Below are positions 5,225 to 5,549 of a stretch of DNA of 5,549 bases, one piece after another. The stretch is from assembly GCA_028718465.1 (NCBI GenBank), contig JAQULX010000218.1, forward strand, positions 1-5,549, in the 5' to 3' direction. Source of the stretch: Dehalococcoidales bacterium. Lineage in GTDB: Bacteria; Chloroflexota; Dehalococcoidia; Dehalococcoidales; UBA3254. The notes beneath the pieces are model-generated. The model saw only the letters and a program-made list of their open reading frames with translations. It searched no databases and was not told where the DNA came from. Numbering within the stretch: the stretch's first letter is position 1; each line of letters begins with the position of its first letter. A program made the position numbers and the translations under genes.

Positions 5225-5549
5225 ATGGAAAGTAAGGAACAATCGTCGCCAGAAAAGACATCCGCACTGGAAAATCCCTACTTCGAGGTGCAGGCTTATT
5301 GGGGCATGACCAAGCACATGGGCGGCTTGAAGGCCACCGAACATCTCGTTGAGTTGTGCCACGTAACCCATGATAAATATTTACTGATAGTCGGTTGCGG
5401 TGTGGGAGCAAAGAAATATGGCTGCCGGGTAGTCGGTGTCGACCTTTCAGCGAAGATGATTGACCGGGCAGAGGAAAGGGCAAAGAGAAGGGGCGTTGAG
5501 AACAAGGTTGAATTCACGATAGCCGACGCGCAAGACTTACCTTTCGAAG
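5225..5549 (+). CDS. Class I SAM-dependent methyltransferase, 3' truncated, altered SAM loop
   Basis: ATG at 5225, five bases after the membrane-protein stop, opens a frame that runs off the window; 108 residues are visible. GTG at 5219 is a possible alternative start; neither has a strong ribosome binding site, so translation is probably coupled to the upstream gene. Rossmann-type methyltransferase motifs are clear: LLIVGCGVGA (glycine-rich motif I, about 53-62), CRVVGVDLSAKMIDRAEERA (motif II, Asp73 expected to hold the SAM ribose) and VEFTIADAQDLPFE (motif III). Two oddities fall together: the acidic residue usual before GxGxG (VLDVGCG) is Ile55, and only 16 positions separate the first Gly from Asp73, about six fewer than in typical relatives, removing part of the helix after the loop. 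Substrate unknown. It may be inactive or affected by an assembly error. Confidence 0.8.
   Translation, partial: MESKEQSSPEKTSALENPYFEVQAYWGMTKHMGGLKATEHLVELCHVTHDKYLLIVGCGVGAKKYGCRVVGVDLSAKMIDRAEERAKRRGVENKVEFTIADAQDLPFE

Noticed and set aside
5048..5517. Several overlapping minus-strand open frames at the right end
   Set aside because: They lie antisense to the membrane-protein end and the methyltransferase, which shows clear SAM-binding motifs on the + strand.

Overview
The window is a bacterial chromosomal segment of moderate GC with long, AT-rich spacers and frequent TTG and GTG starts. A large membrane-bound NarL/UhpB-type sensor kinase, a TFIIB-type zinc-ribbon protein, a DUF6883/DUF4926 pair and a TetR/membrane protein/methyltransferase cluster together suggest a Chloroflexota (Dehalococcoidia-like) genome or metagenome contig. 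That placement comes from the general look of the proteins, not from a marker gene, and is tentative.

Layout. Bases 2-391 (+) carry the end of a zinc-ribbon protein cut off by the left edge. Bases 392-876 are a gene-poor, AT-rich spacer; its last 110 bases hold a perfect 12-bp inverted repeat and short repeats just upstream of the kinase. Bases 877-2841 (+) encode a 654-residue histidine kinase with eight predicted membrane helices, a PAS domain, a coiled coil, HisKA_3 and HATPase domains. No response regulator lies next to it. Bases 2891-3079 hold a small unrecognised ORF. A consensus-like promoter then drives DUF6883 (best start 3154) and DUF4926, which are translationally packed together. 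Directly after DUF4926 a 33-codon ORF repeats the 3' end of the small ORF before the pair, so the pair sits between two diverged copies of one sequence.

Bases 3882-4505 (-) encode a TetR-family repressor. It is divergent from a membrane-protein gene (4620-5219, +), which is followed after 5 bases by a SAM-dependent methyltransferase that runs off the right edge. The 114-bp divergent spacer holds a 26-bp near-perfect palindrome next to a TATAAT box, the expected arrangement for an autoregulated TetR switch controlling the membrane protein/methyltransferase operon.

The points most worth a second look are the duplicated gene end flanking the DUF6883/DUF4926 pair, the TetR operator, and the methyltransferase, whose SAM-binding loop lacks about six residues and the usual acidic residue. 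I found no RNA gene, CRISPR array, complete insertion sequence or convincing intrinsic terminator.
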